From contig JAQBSZ010000012.1 of the NCBI GenBank assembly GCA_027623555.1, positions 1 through 64,000 on the forward strand: a stretch of 64,000 nt of DNA. The letters are read 5' to 3'. The translations under genes and the position numbers were made by a program. The notes beneath the pieces were generated by a model. The model saw nothing but the letters and a program-made list of their open reading frames with translations. It had not been told where the DNA came from and made no database searches. Of this stretch, positions 28,547 to 40,451 are shown one piece after another (the first letter of the stretch is position 1; each line of letters begins with the position of its first letter). Source of the stretch: Pseudomonadota bacterium (lineage in GTDB: Bacteria > Pseudomonadota > Gammaproteobacteria > Pseudomonadales > Pseudohongiellaceae).

Positions 28547-29947
28547 TTATTTTCCCACACAAAAGCTTGAAAATATTTCTCCAAGCAAATCATCGCTTGT
28601 GAACTCGCCAGTAATACTATTCAAAGCTCGTTGTGCGACCCTGAGATCCTCGGCAACCAGCTCTAGATGTGAGTATTTACTAATCTGAATAACTGCATTT
28701 TTAATGGATTCTTCTGCTTTCTTGAGCGCTTTTAAATGTCGTTCCCGGGCCACAAAAACACCTTCTGATGAGGGCCTGAACCCAATGCAGGATTTCAGAT
28801 GGTCACGTAGTAAGTTTATTCCTGTGCCGTGTTTGGCGGAAATGTGGATCTGGTGTATTTGGGTACCATTATAGTTTGCTTTTCCTGTTCGGGGTTCCGC
28901 ATCCGCAAGCAGATCAATCTTGTTGAAGACCAATGCGGTACGCTTCAGTATCGGCTCCGCGGATTCACGGCGTTCCAGAAGATGCCCAAGTGGTGCTAAC
29001 AGCTTATTCACATTTTTGTCTTGAGTTGTGGCATCGATCACCAACAGGATCTGGTCGGCTTTATCGATGGCGTCGTGAGCACGTCTGACTCCTTCCTGCT
29101 CGACAACATCATCACTCGGTCTTAAGCCTGCGGTATCAAAAATGTGTACCGGCATGCCATCGATGGAAATTTCTTCCCTTAATAAATCACGAGTGGTCCC
29201 GGGGATATCCGTGACAATGGCGCTATCAATTCCTGAAAGAGCGTTTAACAGGCTGGATTTTCCAGCGTTGGGTATACCGGCAATAACGACATGAATACCT
29301 TCTTTGAGAATGACTCCCTGGTGTGCCTGTTCATAGACCACAGCGAGTTGCTCAAGAATTTTATCGAGGGAATTACTCACGCCGGTGTCCGACATCACAT
29401 CGATATCCTCATCGGAAAAATCGATGGCGGCTTCTACGTTTACCCGAGCTTCAGTTAACCTGGTCACCAGTTCATGGACACACTCAGAAAATTCCCCTCT
29501 CAATGTACGCATAGCCGATTGTGCGGCTTGTTTGGAGCTGGCGTCGATCAGATCGGCAATGGCCTCTGCCTGCAGGAGATCAATTTTGTCGTTCAGGAAT
29601 GCCCGCTCAGAAAATTCTCCAGGGCTGGCCAATCGTGCGCCGAGGGCCAAAATACGCTCCAACAAGCTATTAAGAACCTGCACTCCACCGTGCCCCTGTA
29701 GTTCCAGGATATCCTCGCCGGTAAATGAATTCGGTGCCTGATAATAAATGGCGATACCCTGGTCGATGGCTTGCTGGTCAGAGCCCAGAAAATCGCAGTA
29801 ATGGGCATGACGAGGTGTTGGTGAGAAGCCGAGGATTGCCTGGCTTATTGAGAGAATGTCGTTGCCGGAAATTCGAATGATGCCAATTCCGCTTCTACCT
29901 GGCGGTGTGGCTATCGCACATATTGTCTCTGATTCTAATGCTGGCAT
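28547..29947 (-). CDS. mnmE: tRNA modification GTPase MnmE
   Basis: Partner of MnmG in wobble uridine modification. The 466 residues (E. coli 454) have the tetrahydrofolate-binding N-domain (ETICAIATPPGRSGIGIIRI), a helical domain, and an inserted G domain with GIPNAGKSSLLNAL (G1), TDIPGTTRD (G2), DTAGLR (G3) and NKID (G4). The C-terminal CVGK with its essential cysteine is intact. It is preceded by yidC with a 43-base gap. Confidence 0.98.
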   Translation of the reverse strand: MPALESETICAIATPPGRSGIGIIRISGNDILSISQAILGFSPTPRHAHYCDFLGSDQQAIDQGIAIYYQAPNSFTGEDILELQGHGGVQVLNSLLERILALGARLASPGEFSERAFLNDKIDLLQAEAIADLIDASSKQAAQSAMRTLRGEFSECVHELVTRLTEARVNVEAAIDFSDEDIDVMSDTGVSNSLDKILEQLAVVYEQAHQGVILKEGIHVVIAGIPNAGKSSLLNALSGIDSAIVTDIPGTTRDLLREEISIDGMPVHIFDTAGLRPSDDVVEQEGVRRAHDAIDKADQILLVIDATTQDKNVNKLLAPLGHLLERRESAEPILKRTALVFNKIDLLADAEPRTGKANYNGTQIHQIHISAKHGTGINLLRDHLKSCIGFRPSSEGVFVARERHLKALKKAEESIKNAVIQISKYSHLELVAEDLRVAQRALNSITGEFTSDDLLGEIFSSFCVGK

Positions 29948-29990
29948 CGGATATCAGCAGCTAACTTGTTTGGAACGGCCAAGCTAGAAA

Positions 29991-31682
29991 TTAATTCGCC
30001 TTTTTGGCTGCGAAAGTGGCTTCAAGCTTTCGTGTAATGTACCACTGTTGCAGGATTCCCAGTAAACCGTTAGTTAACCAGTAAAGTACCAGTCCGGCCG
30101 GAAACATTAGAAAAAGAGCAGTCATCATGATTGGCATGATCTGCATCACACGAGCCTGCATGGGATCGGCCGGTGTTGGGCTGAGCTTGGTTTGCATAAA
30201 CATGGTCGCGCCCATTAACAATGGCAGAATAAAAAATGGGTCTCGCACTGAAAGGTCGGTTAGCCATAACATGAATGGGGCATGTCTTAGCTCAACGCTC
30301 TCAAGTAACACCCAGTACAGGGCGATGAACACTGGCATTTGCACAAGCATGGGCAGGCAACCACCGAAAGGATTAATCTTTTCCTTCTTGTAAAGCTCCA
30401 TCGTTGCCTGTTGCAACTTCATCTTGTCATCGCCGTAACTGTCTTTAAGTTGTTGCATCTTTGGCATCAATCGTCTCATTCCTGCCATGGAGCGGTACTG
30501 ACTTTCAGAGAGTTTGTAGAACAGGGCTTTGACAAACACAGTTAGCAGGATAATTGAAATGCCGTAGTTATCGATGACTGAATCAATACGGGTTAACAAC
30601 CAGTAGATGGGAGCGGCAAGGAAAAACAGGAAACCATAATCTATGGTCAGATCCAGATTTGGTGCTATCTCAGCCAGAACGTACTGGTCTTTTGGCCCGG
30701 CATAGAATTGAAAACTGTGGCTACCAGCACTACCAGGGGCCACGGAAAAAGCCGAGCTTGTGAATTCACCAAAATATTGGTTGGCGCTGTTTTTCCGGGT
30801 ATTGAAGCGGTTGGTGGCCTCAGGGTTTGGAACCCAGGCCGAGATAAAGTAGTGCTGACTAAACCCTATCCAACCGCCAACTGTTTCGACACTATCTGCG
30901 CCTTCGTCGATATCATCGAACTGGATCTTTATGTACGGGTCGTCATCTGCAGTGGTTACGAACCCAAGATAGGTTCGGCCGAACCCTCCTGCACTGCTCG
31001 GGTCATCAAAACCATCCCGCTTTATTTGCCCGAATGCATTGCCTTGCCAGTCTGCAGTAGTTTGATTGTCTACCAGGAAATGCACATCTATAAGGTAACT
31101 ACCGCGTGAGAAGCTATAGCGTTTGGTAATTTGCACGCCGCCGTCACCGTTGGCAATCAAGTCGACAACTAGCGAATCTGCAGACTCGTTCATCTGATAG
31201 TTGGTAGTATTTGAACGATAGGTAGCGCGGCTGTTGTTGTCAATGCCGTTTCGACCAATCAGCCCGCTCTGGGCGACATAGCTTCGGCTTGCTGAAGACT
31301 CCAGAATTACAAAGGGGTCAGTTGCCACATCTAATTGTTTTAAATATTTTGGTAACGCCAGGTGGATAATGTCACCACCATTTAAGTCTATGGCTATTTC
31401 GAATGTATCCGTCGATACAGTAATAATTCCGGCTGCAGAATTGTTGTCTGAGGATATAGTTGGTGTGGATGATTCGTTCTGTGTTGGCGGGCTTTGTACC
31501 GCCGGCACCTGGGTAGGCACATCGGTTGATGGAGCGGGTTCGGCAACAGGAATGTCCAGTGTTGGAATAGTGTCGCTGGTACCATCATTTACCACAGGGG
31601 GATAATCTTCCTGCCAGGCCAACAGCAACAAATAGGTAACAACGGCCAGGGAGGTGTAGAGGAAAAATTTGGTAAGATCCAT
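29991..31682 (-). CDS. yidC: Membrane protein insertase YidC
   Basis: Inserts and folds inner-membrane proteins, alone or with SecYEG. The 563 residues have the N-terminal anchor (1-25), a Pro/Thr/Ser-rich linker (about 38-80), the large periplasmic beta domain (about 85-340), and the conserved five-helix core with the hydrophilic-groove arginine region, KINPFGGCLPMLVQMPVFIA and LYWVLLESVELRHAPF. The C-terminus is basic. It starts 9 bases after yidD ends. Confidence 0.98.
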   Translation of the reverse strand: MDLTKFFLYTSLAVVTYLLLLAWQEDYPPVVNDGTSDTIPTLDIPVAEPAPSTDVPTQVPAVQSPPTQNESSTPTISSDNNSAAGIITVSTDTFEIAIDLNGGDIIHLALPKYLKQLDVATDPFVILESSASRSYVAQSGLIGRNGIDNNSRATYRSNTTNYQMNESADSLVVDLIANGDGGVQITKRYSFSRGSYLIDVHFLVDNQTTADWQGNAFGQIKRDGFDDPSSAGGFGRTYLGFVTTADDDPYIKIQFDDIDEGADSVETVGGWIGFSQHYFISAWVPNPEATNRFNTRKNSANQYFGEFTSSAFSVAPGSAGSHSFQFYAGPKDQYVLAEIAPNLDLTIDYGFLFFLAAPIYWLLTRIDSVIDNYGISIILLTVFVKALFYKLSESQYRSMAGMRRLMPKMQQLKDSYGDDKMKLQQATMELYKKEKINPFGGCLPMLVQMPVFIALYWVLLESVELRHAPFMLWLTDLSVRDPFFILPLLMGATMFMQTKLSPTPADPMQARVMQIMPIMMTALFLMFPAGLVLYWLTNGLLGILQQWYITRKLEATFAAKKAN

Positions 31683-31691
31683 GAGGGCTCG

Positions 31692-31937
31692 CTACTGAGT
31701 CGCCTGACTCGTTACTTCCTTCGGTTCAGGCACAGGATCGAAGCCTCCTTCATGCCAGGGATGGCAGCTGCAAATTCGACGTATTCCCAGAACGGACCCT
31801 CTAAGAGAGCCATGTTTTTCTATCGCCTCTTTCGTGTATTGAGAACAGGTGGGATGAAATCGGCATTGATTGCCGATCAGCAGACTCAGCGTAAACTGAT
31901 AAATCGTAATTAGTCGAATTAGCAATGTCTTTAGCAT
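31692..31937 (-). CDS. yidD: Membrane protein insertion efficiency factor YidD
   Basis: Small membrane-associated helper of YidC-dependent insertion. The 81 residues carry the family's cysteine pattern: IGNQCRFHPTCSQYTKEAIE and then CHPWHEGGFDPVPEP. An amphipathic N-terminal helix is present. It sits between rnpA and yidC as in nearly all gammaproteobacteria. Confidence 0.97.
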   Translation of the reverse strand: MLKTLLIRLITIYQFTLSLLIGNQCRFHPTCSQYTKEAIEKHGSLRGSVLGIRRICSCHPWHEGGFDPVPEPKEVTSQATQ

Positions 31938-31983
31938 ATCTGTTGTTAGCTATTGCCGGTGTAGTCGTGACAGTGCCGGCCAC

Positions 31984-32343
31984 TTACTTCCGGCACTTGT
32001 CACACAAGTCCTTCCACAACGAATTTATCTTCTCAGCTATTTGCTTGGAGTCGAGCTTATCAGCATCATTCCTGGCAAGCACAACCAGGTCCAGGCTTGG
32101 TATTTCGCTGGCTACATGCCGAAACGAATCACGAATCAATCGTTTTATCCTATTTCGCTGAACAGCAGTAGATACATGTTTCTTGGCAATCACCAACCCT
32201 AACCTGGATCGCGGACTATGGTTACTAGTGGCTAGAACAAGAAACTGGCGGCACGACACTTTAAACTGAGCATTATCAAAGACAGTTTTATAGTCTGAGG
32301 CATTCAGCAGCCTTGAACTTTTGGAGAAGCCGCAATCTGCCAC
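31984..32343 (-). CDS. rnpA: Ribonuclease P protein component
   Basis: Protein cofactor of RNase P, which matures the 5' ends of tRNAs. The 119 residues (E. coli 119) include the FVLA-type central strand (RQFLVLATSNHSPRSRLGLV) and the RNR signature region AVQRNRIKRLIRDSFRH that binds the catalytic RNA. It lies 38 bases after rpmH. Confidence 0.97.
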   Translation of the reverse strand: MADCGFSKSSRLLNASDYKTVFDNAQFKVSCRQFLVLATSNHSPRSRLGLVIAKKHVSTAVQRNRIKRLIRDSFRHVASEIPSLDLVVLARNDADKLDSKQIAEKINSLWKDLCDKCRK

Positions 32344-32381
32344 GATTCATACTCTTTTCTCGTTGAACGGAAAAGGTAAAA

Positions 32382-32516
32382 TTAGGCGGTTAGTCTGGCG
32401 CGGCCCTTTGCGCGTCTTCGCTTAAGCACCAGGCGACCTCCTTTGGTTGCCATTCGCGCTCTAAAACCATGCGTTCTAGCTCGCTTCAAGACGCTGGGTT
32501 GAAATGTTCTCTTCAT
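32382..32516 (-). CDS. rpmH: 50S ribosomal protein L34
   Basis: A 44-residue, very basic ribosomal protein. The minus strand reads [20 protein letters not shown], continuing [20 protein letters not shown] and ending RLTA before TAA at 32382. The length and sequence match the L34 family exactly. The start ATG is at 32516. It is the first gene of the leftward origin operon and has its own promoter at 32579-32607. Confidence 0.97.
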   Translation of the reverse strand: MKRTFQPSVLKRARTHGFRARMATKGGRLVLKRRRAKGRARLTA

Positions 32517-32578
32517 AACAGGAAATCCAGTCTTTTCGTTACAAACCTAATGTTTCTGGTTTGAAAAAAGGAGCGCGA

Positions 32579-32607
32579 AGTCTAGAGGTTTTACGGGTAA
32601 CTTTCAA
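32579..32607 (-). promoter_or_regulatory. Promoter of rpmH-rnpA operon
   Basis: Minus strand TTGAAA (complement of 32602-32607), 17-base spacer, TAGACT (complement of 32579-32584). It points into rpmH, with a leader of about 55 bases. Confidence 0.5.
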
Positions 32608-32639
32608 TGTGAATTGGGCAACCCGGACACTAATTTTGA

Positions 32640-32925
32640 GCATTGAATTGAAGGGCGCCCAGGACCCGAAGAAGCAACGCAATTACCCAAAACTTAATCA
32701 CAACTTATCCACAGACTATTTATTCACAGGTTCTTAGATTTGGCCATTTATTTGTTCGTTTTTGGCCCGGTAATTTTCAGCAAAACCGACGTAACCGGTT
32801 GATAAACAACAAGTAAAAACAGCCTCAAATAAACACTTTTTCGCTTTATTGGCAGTGGATAAGTCCTATGCTAGTAGTTAGAATTGCCCCCATAATTCAG
32901 ATTCAAAAACAAATGCGGGCAAGCT
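32640..32925. other. oriC: Probable replication origin (oriC)
   Basis: The gap between the divergent rpmH and dnaA genes contains two perfect DnaA boxes in tandem, TTATCCACA (32705-32713) and TTATTCACA (32720-32728), a one-mismatch box TTAATCACA at 32694-32702, and another in reverse at 32854-32862 close to dnaA. The stretch 32730-32850 is AT-rich and a candidate unwinding element. Genes run away from this point on both sides, as expected for a bidirectional origin. The same location serves as oriC in Pseudomonas. Confidence 0.75.
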
Positions 32926-32928
32926 AAA

Positions 32929-34371
32929 GTGGCAGTACTAGATTGGCAAAATTGTATTGATAGTTTAAAAGCAGAACTCCCTTCGCAACAATTTAACACC
33001 TGGATTCGCCCCTTACATGCAGAAATTGATGCTGATGTGATGCGCATCTTTGCCCCGAATCGATTCATTCTGGACTGGGTTAAGGGCAAGTTCCTGCCGC
33101 GGATTCGAGAGATCGTCAATGAGGCGGGTGGCGAAAAATTAGCAATTGTTCTCGAGGTCATTGCTGCGGAATATTCGCGAGCGCCCACCCCACCCCTGGA
33201 AAATACCAGACCAGCAATTGCTACTAATGGTTCGCCTGCCAGAGGGCAAGCCAATGAGTCGAAGTCGAAGCGCTTTCCTGCGGGTAACTCGCCAACCACC
33301 TCTGGCAATGAGCGCCGGGTTGAAATCATTATCAAAGGCAAACTTAGTCACCGTGGTGCGTTAAATCGGGAAAACACCTTCGAGAATTTCATCGTTGGTA
33401 AATCCAACCAACTTGCCAGAGCTGCCGCGCAGCAAGTCGCGGAAAATCCGGGCTACGCCTATAACCCCCTCTTTATTTATGGAGGTGTAGGGTTAGGGAA
33501 GACTCACCTGATGCATGCGATAGGCAACTACATAGTAGCAAAAAAACCCACTGCCAAGGTGGTCTACTTGCATTCTGAAACCTTTGTAGCCACCATGGTT
33601 ACTGCCCTGCAGCTCAATGCGATCAATGAATTCAAACGCTTCTATCGGTCGGTCGATGCCCTCCTGATTGATGATATTCAGTTTTTTGCCGGCAAAGAGC
33701 GGTCGCAGGAGGAGTTCTTCCATACATTCAATGCACTTCTCGAAGGCGGGCAACAGATAATCCTTACCTGCGATCGTTACCACAAAGAGATCAACGGCTT
33801 GGAAGAGCGGCTCAAATCTCGCTTTGGTTGGGGGCTCACTGTCGCAGTGGAACCGCCAGAATTGGAAACCCGCGCCGCAATCCTGATTAACAAGGCTGAG
33901 TTATGTAACGTGGAACTTCCTTACGATGCGGCCTTGTTTATTGCACAGAGACTCCGCTCCAATGTGCGTGAGCTGGAAGGGGCATTGAAACGGGTGATAG
34001 CACATGCCAACTTCAAGGCCGAGCCAATCGATCTGGACCTTATAAAAGAAGCATTAAGAGATTTGTTTGCCTTGCAGGACAAGTTGGTGACTATCGACAA
34101 TATTCAGCGATCCGTGGCGGAATATTACAAGATCAAGATGGCGGATATGCTTTCCAAGCGGCGTAACCGTTCCGTGGCGCGCCCGAGACAGGTTGCGATG
34201 ACCCTTTCCAAGGAACTGACAAATCACAGCTTGCCTGAGATTGGCGACGCCTTCGGCGGCAGAGACCATACTACAGTGATGCACGCGTGTAAGCAGATCA
34301 ACAAGCTCAGACATAGTTCGATAGACATCCAGGAAGACTACAACAACCTGCTCAGATCACTCTCCAGCTAA
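32929..34371 (+). CDS. dnaA: Chromosomal replication initiator DnaA
   Basis: AAA+ ATPase that melts oriC. The 480 residues start at GTG ([20 protein letters not shown]) and show domain I (1-85), a variable linker (85-145), the AAA+ core with [13 protein letters not shown] (Walker A) and [12 protein letters not shown] (Walker B), and domain IV with the DnaA-box-binding signature [16 protein letters not shown] reverse DnaA box at 32854 lies in the promoter region, consistent with autoregulation. Confidence 0.99.
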   Translation: MAVLDWQNCIDSLKAELPSQQFNTWIRPLHAEIDADVMRIFAPNRFILDWVKGKFLPRIREIVNEAGGEKLAIVLEVIAAEYSRAPTPPLENTRPAIATNGSPARGQANESKSKRFPAGNSPTTSGNERRVEIIIKGKLSHRGALNRENTFENFIVGKSNQLARAAAQQVAENPGYAYNPLFIYGGVGLGKTHLMHAIGNYIVAKKPTAKVVYLHSETFVATMVTALQLNAINEFKRFYRSVDALLIDDIQFFAGKERSQEEFFHTFNALLEGGQQIILTCDRYHKEINGLEERLKSRFGWGLTVAVEPPELETRAAILINKAELCNVELPYDAALFIAQRLRSNVRELEGALKRVIAHANFKAEPIDLDLIKEALRDLFALQDKLVTIDNIQRSVAEYYKIKMADMLSKRRNRSVARPRQVAMTLSKELTNHSLPEIGDAFGGRDHTTVMHACKQINKLRHSSIDIQEDYNNLLRSLSS

Positions 34372-34406
34372 TGTAACGTATTGATAAATAAAGGAAAAAG
34401 GTATAG

Positions 34407-35510
34407 ATGCATTTTGTAATTTCACGTGAAGCCCTGTTGAGACCGTTGCAGATGGTGAGCGGCGTTGTTGAGCGAAGGCAGACACTTCCTGTGCTCTCTA
34501 ATGTCCTCCTGGTCTTGAAAGACAGTGAGCTCTCACTCACAGGGACTGATTTGGAGGTCGAGTTAGTTGGCCGGGTTCAGGTCGACCAGGCAAAGAAACC
34601 GGGTGAAATCACTGTGCCCGCCAGGAAATTGCTTGATATTTGTAAGTCTCTCGCAGACGAGGCAATAGTGGAAATAAAGCAGACAGACAACAAACTGATC
34701 CTCAAATCAGGACGTAGTCGGTTTACGCTTACTACCCTGCCGGCATCAGAGTTTCCTGGCGTTGAAGAAGAGCCCGATACTTTTTCCCTTACCATTACGC
34801 AAGCCAAGCTGAGGGACCTGCTTGATGCCACAAGCTTTGCTATGGCACAGCAGGATGTGCGCTATTACTTGAACGGCATGTTATTCGAAGTGGCTGCTGA
34901 CTACTTGAGAGTAGTAGCAACGGATGGTCATCGCCTGGCAATGGAAACAGTTGGTATGAAAAATTCAATTAGTGAAACACAACAGCTCATTCTACCCAGG
35001 AAAGGCATCATGGAACTGGCGCGTCTTCTTTCTGATGAGGGCGGTGATATAGATCTGACATTCGGGCAAAACCACATCCGGGCCAGCATTCCGGAGTTCA
35101 CGTTTACTTCAAAGCTGGTGGATGGAAAGTTTCCTGACTATAACCGCGTACTTCCCAAAGGGGGCGATAAGGTCATGACGGGCAATTGCCAGGAATTGCG
35201 CCAGGCCTTTGCGAGGGCAGCAATTCTTTCTAACGAGAAATATCGAGGCGTCAGGATTATGCTGTCAAATGGCGAGTTAAAAATCCTGGCCAACAACCCG
35301 GAACAGGAAGAAGCGGAGGAAGTGGTCTCTGTTGACTATAAGGGTGATTCACTCGAAATTGGCTTTAACGTGAGCTATCTCATAGATGTCTTATCTACGC
35401 TTGGTAGTAACAAAGCAAAATTCACGCTATCCGACCCAAATAGCAGTGCTCTTCTTGAGGCTGATGAAGGCAGTGATGCCTTGTACGTTGTTATGCCCAT
35501 GCGACTCTGA
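34407..35510 (+). CDS. dnaN: DNA polymerase III beta sliding clamp
   Basis: Processivity clamp of replication. The 367 residues (E. coli 366) have three clamp domains; recognisable blocks are REALLRPLQMVSGVVERRQT, LPVLSNVLL, ATDGHRLAMET, FPDYNRVLP and the C-terminal YVVMPMRL. It follows dnaA by 35 bases and is followed by recF. Confidence 0.99.
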   Translation: MHFVISREALLRPLQMVSGVVERRQTLPVLSNVLLVLKDSELSLTGTDLEVELVGRVQVDQAKKPGEITVPARKLLDICKSLADEAIVEIKQTDNKLILKSGRSRFTLTTLPASEFPGVEEEPDTFSLTITQAKLRDLLDATSFAMAQQDVRYYLNGMLFEVAADYLRVVATDGHRLAMETVGMKNSISETQQLILPRKGIMELARLLSDEGGDIDLTFGQNHIRASIPEFTFTSKLVDGKFPDYNRVLPKGGDKVMTGNCQELRQAFARAAILSNEKYRGVRIMLSNGELKILANNPEQEEAEEVVSVDYKGDSLEIGFNVSYLIDVLSTLGSNKAKFTLSDPNSSALLEADEGSDALYVVMPMRL

Positions 35511-35546
35511 GTTGAGGAATCAACTGCTTCTGCCCTTGCCTGCTAT

Positions 35547-36629
35547 ATGAGCACCATCAGTAAGCTCAACATCGATTCGCTTAGAAATATTCTGCAAGCC
35601 AGTCTGCAACTCAGTCCCGGTATAAATTTGCTCCATGGAGAGAATGGGAGCGGAAAAACCACCGTGCTGGAATCGATTCAATTGCTCGCTTCGGGTCAAT
35701 CTTTTCGAACCAGCAAACTGGATTCTTTGATTAATGACGATAGGACGACTGCGGTTGTGTTTGCAGAGGTGGCCTCTGATCATAAGATTGGACTAAGTCG
35801 AACGCGACGCCAAGGCCATCAACTTCATCTGGATGGTGAGAAGCAGCGAAACTGGGATAACGTGGCGAGACAATTGCCAGTCCAGGTCTTGGATACGAGT
35901 TCATTTTTATTATTGGAAGGCGGTCCTAAAATGCGCCGGCGATTTCTCGACTGGGGAGTGTTTCACGTGGAACCTCTCTTCGTAGAAAATTGGCGAAAAA
36001 CCCGTAAATGCCTGGCCAATAGAAATCTGTTGTTAAAGCAGTCCACCACAGACCGGGATCAACTGCGCGCCTGGGATTCGGAGCTGTGTTTGGCGGCGAA
36101 AGCGGTCGATTGTGCCAGGGCCCTTTACTTCGAGAGATTTGTTCCCATTTTCAATCGTGTTTATGAGTCTTTGGCGAAATCTGAGGTTGGCCCGTTATCA
36201 CTTACGTATTCCAGGGGCTGGGACGCTGAGAAAGAGCTCTCCGATGTACTGTTGGAAAACAGGCATACTGATATCAAGTATGGCGCCACACAGAATGGTC
36301 CGCACCGGGCCGATGTGATCGTAAAATCCGGTATCAGGTTGGCAATGGAAACCCTCTCTCGGGGACAACAGAAAATCCTCGTTAGCACATTAAAAATTGC
36401 CCAGGGGATGCTGTTAACTGAGGCGCTGGAACGACACTGCATCTACCTTGTTGATGACCTTCCTGCGGAGCTGGATAGAAGAAACCGGGAAAAAGTGCTC
36501 AAAGAATTGATTGCTCTGAAAGGCCAACTATTTGTTACGTGTGTTGAGCGCGAAGCCCTTCAGATCCCCTGCCAGGTGCGGCCTGAAATGGCAGTGTTTC
36601 ACGTGGAACGTGGTACAATAACGGCTTGA
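35547..36629 (+). CDS. recF: DNA replication and repair protein RecF
   Basis: SMC-like ATPase that guides RecOR loading of RecA at gaps. The 360 residues have Walker A GENGSGKTTVLE (about 30-41), RRRFLDWGVFHVEP, the signature LSRGQQKIL and Walker B YLVDDLPAELDR. Two near-perfect parS sequences are embedded at codons reading VFHVE, at 35959 and at the 3' end at 36595. Both protein stretches are conserved in RecF generally, so they are not extra insertions. Confidence 0.97.
   Translation: MSTISKLNIDSLRNILQASLQLSPGINLLHGENGSGKTTVLESIQLLASGQSFRTSKLDSLINDDRTTAVVFAEVASDHKIGLSRTRRQGHQLHLDGEKQRNWDNVARQLPVQVLDTSSFLLLEGGPKMRRRFLDWGVFHVEPLFVENWRKTRKCLANRNLLLKQSTTDRDQLRAWDSELCLAAKAVDCARALYFERFVPIFNRVYESLAKSEVGPLSLTYSRGWDAEKELSDVLLENRHTDIKYGATQNGPHRADVIVKSGIRLAMETLSRGQQKILVSTLKIAQGMLLTEALERHCIYLVDDLPAELDRRNREKVLKELIALKGQLFVTCVEREALQIPCQVRPEMAVFHVERGTITA
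35959..35974. other. parS: parS-like site 1
   Basis: TGTTTCACGTGGAACC matches the bacterial parS consensus (TGTTNCACGTGNAACA) at all but the final base. It lies within recF, about 10 kb from parAB, in the origin domain where parS sites cluster. Confidence 0.65.
36595..36610. other. parS: parS-like site 2
   Basis: TGTTTCACGTGGAACG differs from the parS consensus only at the last base. It spans codons near the end of recF and lies 636 bases from the first site. Confidence 0.65.
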
Positions 36630-39134
<2,505 letters not shown>

Positions 39135-39157
39135 ATTTGAATAACAGGTCAGGGTAT

Positions 39158-39877
39158 CTAGCGCAACTCTAATTGCTGGCGTATCCAGCGCTCAGTCTGT
39201 TCGGTTAACTCATTAGCATTCTGGGCTGAAACGGCAATCGGTTCCCCTATTACAACTCGAATGTTTCCGGGTTGCTTCATGAATTTTCTGGCCGGCCAAC
39301 AATCACCAGCGTTATGGGCGATAGGCACTATTGGTGCCTGCGCCGCTACGGCCAGCCTGGCGCCACCTCTGGAGAAGCGCCTCACCTCCCCGGCAGACGA
39401 TCTAGTCCCTTCAGGAAACACGATCACGGAATAGCCCTGTTTTATTCTGTCGACACCCTGGGTCAACAAAGACTTGACGGCTTCTCGCGGTTGCGACCGA
39501 TCGATGGCTATTGGCTTTTGTAAACGCATAGCCCAACCCCAGAAAGGTATGTTCATCAGCTCCTTTTTTAGAATAGGCGAAACGGGGAACTTGAGCTTGT
39601 AAAACAAGATGGTTTCCCAGGTACTCTGATGATTGGAAATTATTATGACAGGCTGTTCAGGAATGTTTTCACGGCCGATGATCTGATACGTAACGCCGCA
39701 GGAGACTCGTAACCATAGAAGCACAGTATTGCACCAAGTTGATGCGAATACATGGCGACCACGAGCAGGAAGCAGCGGGAACAGCAGGATGAAGCATGCT
39801 GACATGAAAATGGTAGTCGGCACGTAGCCGAGGTAGAACACCAGGGAACGCACGAACAAACCGGCAGGATTACGCAT
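39158..39877 (-). CDS. plsC: 1-acyl-sn-glycerol-3-phosphate acyltransferase
   Basis: Adds the second acyl chain to make phosphatidic acid. The 239 residues have an N-terminal hydrophobic region, motif I as NHQSTWET, where the usual HX4D is HX4E as in Pseudomonas origin-region PlsC homologues, and motif III FPEGTRSS. It overlaps the start region of gmhB by 8 bases and converges on gyrB. Confidence 0.93.
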   Translation of the reverse strand: MRNPAGLFVRSLVFYLGYVPTTIFMSACFILLFPLLPARGRHVFASTWCNTVLLWLRVSCGVTYQIIGRENIPEQPVIIISNHQSTWETILFYKLKFPVSPILKKELMNIPFWGWAMRLQKPIAIDRSQPREAVKSLLTQGVDRIKQGYSVIVFPEGTRSSAGEVRRFSRGGARLAVAAQAPIVPIAHNAGDCWPARKFMKQPGNIRVVIGEPIAVSAQNANELTEQTERWIRQQLELR

Positions 39878-40421
39878 TGGCAGGTAGAATCAGTTCGTTA
39901 ACTGCTGAGGCTAAATCGTCGAAAACAGGAATAGTTGCAGATCCTTTGCTCACTAATTCTTGCTCGGTCCGTGTTCCGTTTCCGGTCCTGACCAGGATCG
40001 GATTCAAACCAAAAGATTGAGCGGCCTGTATATCTTTATAGCTATCGCCAACAAGATAACAACCATGTAACGAACAAGCGTATTCTTGTTCAATCTGCTC
40101 TAGCAACCCCGTGGCTGGTTTTCGACAGAGGCAGTTATCTTCAGGCTGGTGCGGGCAGTAAAAGATACCATCAACCAATCCGCCGGCATCTTCGACCATA
40201 GAACAGAGCTTATAATGAATATTTGCCAGCGCGTACTCGTCGAATAACTGCCTCCCCAGGCCTGACTGATTACTGGCGATAACTACCAGAAAACCCGCTA
40301 TATGCAGGTTAGCAATAGCTTCCAGGCTCCCAGGGATAGGTATCCATTCATCAGCAGTCTTTATATATAAATTGGAGTCTTCGTTGATAACCCCATCTCG
40401 ATCTAGAACGATAATCTTCAT
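39870..40421 (-). CDS. gmhB: D-glycero-beta-D-manno-heptose 1,7-bisphosphate 7-phosphatase
   Basis: HAD-superfamily phosphatase of the ADP-heptose pathway for lipopolysaccharide inner core. The 183 residues carry DRDGVINED (nucleophile Asp), SNQSGLGRQ, the zinc-binding cysteines in CPHQPEDNCLCRKP, and VGDSYKDIQAA. It lies between glyS and plsC, the Pseudomonas order. Confidence 0.95.
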   Translation of the reverse strand: MKIIVLDRDGVINEDSNLYIKTADEWIPIPGSLEAIANLHIAGFLVVIASNQSGLGRQLFDEYALANIHYKLCSMVEDAGGLVDGIFYCPHQPEDNCLCRKPATGLLEQIEQEYACSLHGCYLVGDSYKDIQAAQSFGLNPILVRTGNGTRTEQELVSKGSATIPVFDDLASAVNELILPANA

Positions 40422-40451
40422 GGGGCAATGTTCAACGCCAAGTTATCAACC

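Noticed and set aside
34419..34434. TTTCACGTGAAGC in dnaN as a third parS site
   Set aside because: It keeps the CACGTG core but matches only about 12 of 16 consensus bases, too few to claim.
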